Assembly: GCA_027365375.1 (NCBI GenBank)
Contig: DAHXNM010000350.1
Coordinates: 1-5,334, forward strand
Direction of reading: 5' to 3'
Source: Ferrimicrobium sp.
GTDB taxonomy: Bacteria > Actinomycetota > Acidimicrobiia > Acidimicrobiales > Acidimicrobiaceae
DNA: 5,334 nucleotides
The translations under genes and the position numbers were made by a program. Position 1 is the first letter of the stretch. The number at the start of each line of letters is the position of its first letter. The notes under the pieces are model-generated. The model had not been told where the DNA came from. It saw only the letters and a program-made list of their open reading frames with translations, and did no database searches. Positions 4,881 to 5,334 of the stretch are shown in pieces.

Positions 4881-5334
4881 TTTCCCAACGGCTTATGGCA
4901 GAGCTCCCCTGGGAACTGTGACGCTTGGGACCCATCACGGGCGGTCTTGAACGCATCTATAGAGCCAAATGCCTACAAAGGCTACCCAGCGACGGTACTC
5001 TCGGGTTCGTATGGTAACGCATGCGAATCAACCCCAATTCAAATGCCTTCGAGCCTTGTCGGGGGAGACATCTTCTTGGTTCGGTTGGCAGCAGAGACCC
5101 AAGGCACATTGGCGCAAGGACCCAATGTATGTATTTGGGATTCTCAGGCGAACGAATGTCTCCCCCATGTCTGGTCTCCGACCGACGCCGCTAACAACAA
5201 CTGGACGATGTTCGATATTACCTTTACCTTGCCGTCCACTTATGTCCACGGCAATAACTTGGGCTTGTACTTGTACTCTGGAGAGACTGATGGAGGTCCA
5301 CCTGCCGTCAACGCATATGCAGACATCCAGATGT
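4881..5334 (+). CDS. In-frame continuation of the adhesin-like gene past the TGA, 3' end cut off
   Basis: 151 sense codons follow the TGA with no stop, ending at the window edge. The product reads as secreted protein: four cysteines (residues 13, 48, 84 and 93 after the stop), many Trp, Tyr, Asn and Gly, few charges, and beta-strand patterns such as WTMFDITFTLPSTY and NLGLYLYSGETDG, which look like a jelly-roll, carbohydrate-binding type of sandwich; no family is recognised. No start codon with a ribosome binding site is present near its beginning (the first ATG is at 5043, and TTG at 4944 has only a weak GGGCGG upstream), and it has no signal peptide. It is therefore best read as the second half of the gene starting at 4038, made only if the TGA is passed or is an error. 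Otherwise it is a dead remnant. Confidence 0.55.

Noticed and set aside
4878..4915. Selenocysteine codon with SECIS element
   Set aside because: No redox motif around the codon, an adhesin-like context, and only a weak 6-bp stem; kept only as a minor alternative.
4642..4950. + strand open frame of 102 codons across the TGA region in another frame
   Set aside because: Its product is Arg/Leu/Pro-rich with no domain pattern, whereas the overlapping frame gives coherent beta-rich secreted protein on both sides of the TGA. It does not look like a frameshifted continuation.
5028..5249. Antisense open frame of 73 codons near the right edge
   Set aside because: It overlaps the in-frame continuation of the adhesin-like gene, and its product has no family or export features.

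Overview
The window holds part of a Tad/Flp-type (type IVc) pilus or surface-fibre operon. All genes lie on the + strand, and no RNA genes, mobile elements or CRISPR arrays were seen. Near-consensus Shine-Dalgarno sites (AAGGAGG, GGAGGTGA), roughly 50-55% GC by eye and no visible secretin gene fit a Gram-positive bacterium, plausibly a Firmicute. The charge-poor, Ser/Thr/Asn-rich exported proteins resemble those of acidophiles such as Sulfobacillus, but that is a guess from composition only.

Layout. Positions 1-922: 3' part of a TadA/VirB11-like secretion ATPase, cut by the window edge. 919-1914 and 1907-2785: the two inner-membrane platform proteins, TadB-like and TadC-like, each overlapping its upstream neighbour by a few bases. 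2786-2862: a short gap with a TATAAT box, a possible 25-codon mini-ORF and a very strong ribosome binding site. 2863-3111: a tiny Flp-like pilin. 3112-3182: a gap with a two-part stem-loop directly after the pilin stop. 3183-3617, 3614-4036 and 4038-4880: three TadE-like pseudopilin-type proteins, each with one N-terminal membrane helix and a cysteine motif (C-x-P ... C-T-V/I) not far downstream. The third continues into an extracellular beta-rich, adhesin-like region.

Main oddity. The third TadE-like gene stops at a TGA (4878-4880), yet the same frame stays open for a further 151 codons to the window edge. That stretch reads as a second secreted beta-rich domain with cysteines. The TGA falls in a linker between the two apparent domains. 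It is either a nonsense mutation, a sequencing error, or a stop passed by readthrough; the window alone cannot separate these. UGA is used as an ordinary stop by four upstream genes here, so a genome-wide recoding is unlikely.

Working model (inference). The ATPase drives the TadB/TadC platform, which extrudes a thin fibre of the small pilin. The TadE-like proteins act as minor or tip subunits, the last carrying the binding domain(s). A separate promoter and a post-pilin hairpin may raise pilin output over the minor subunits.
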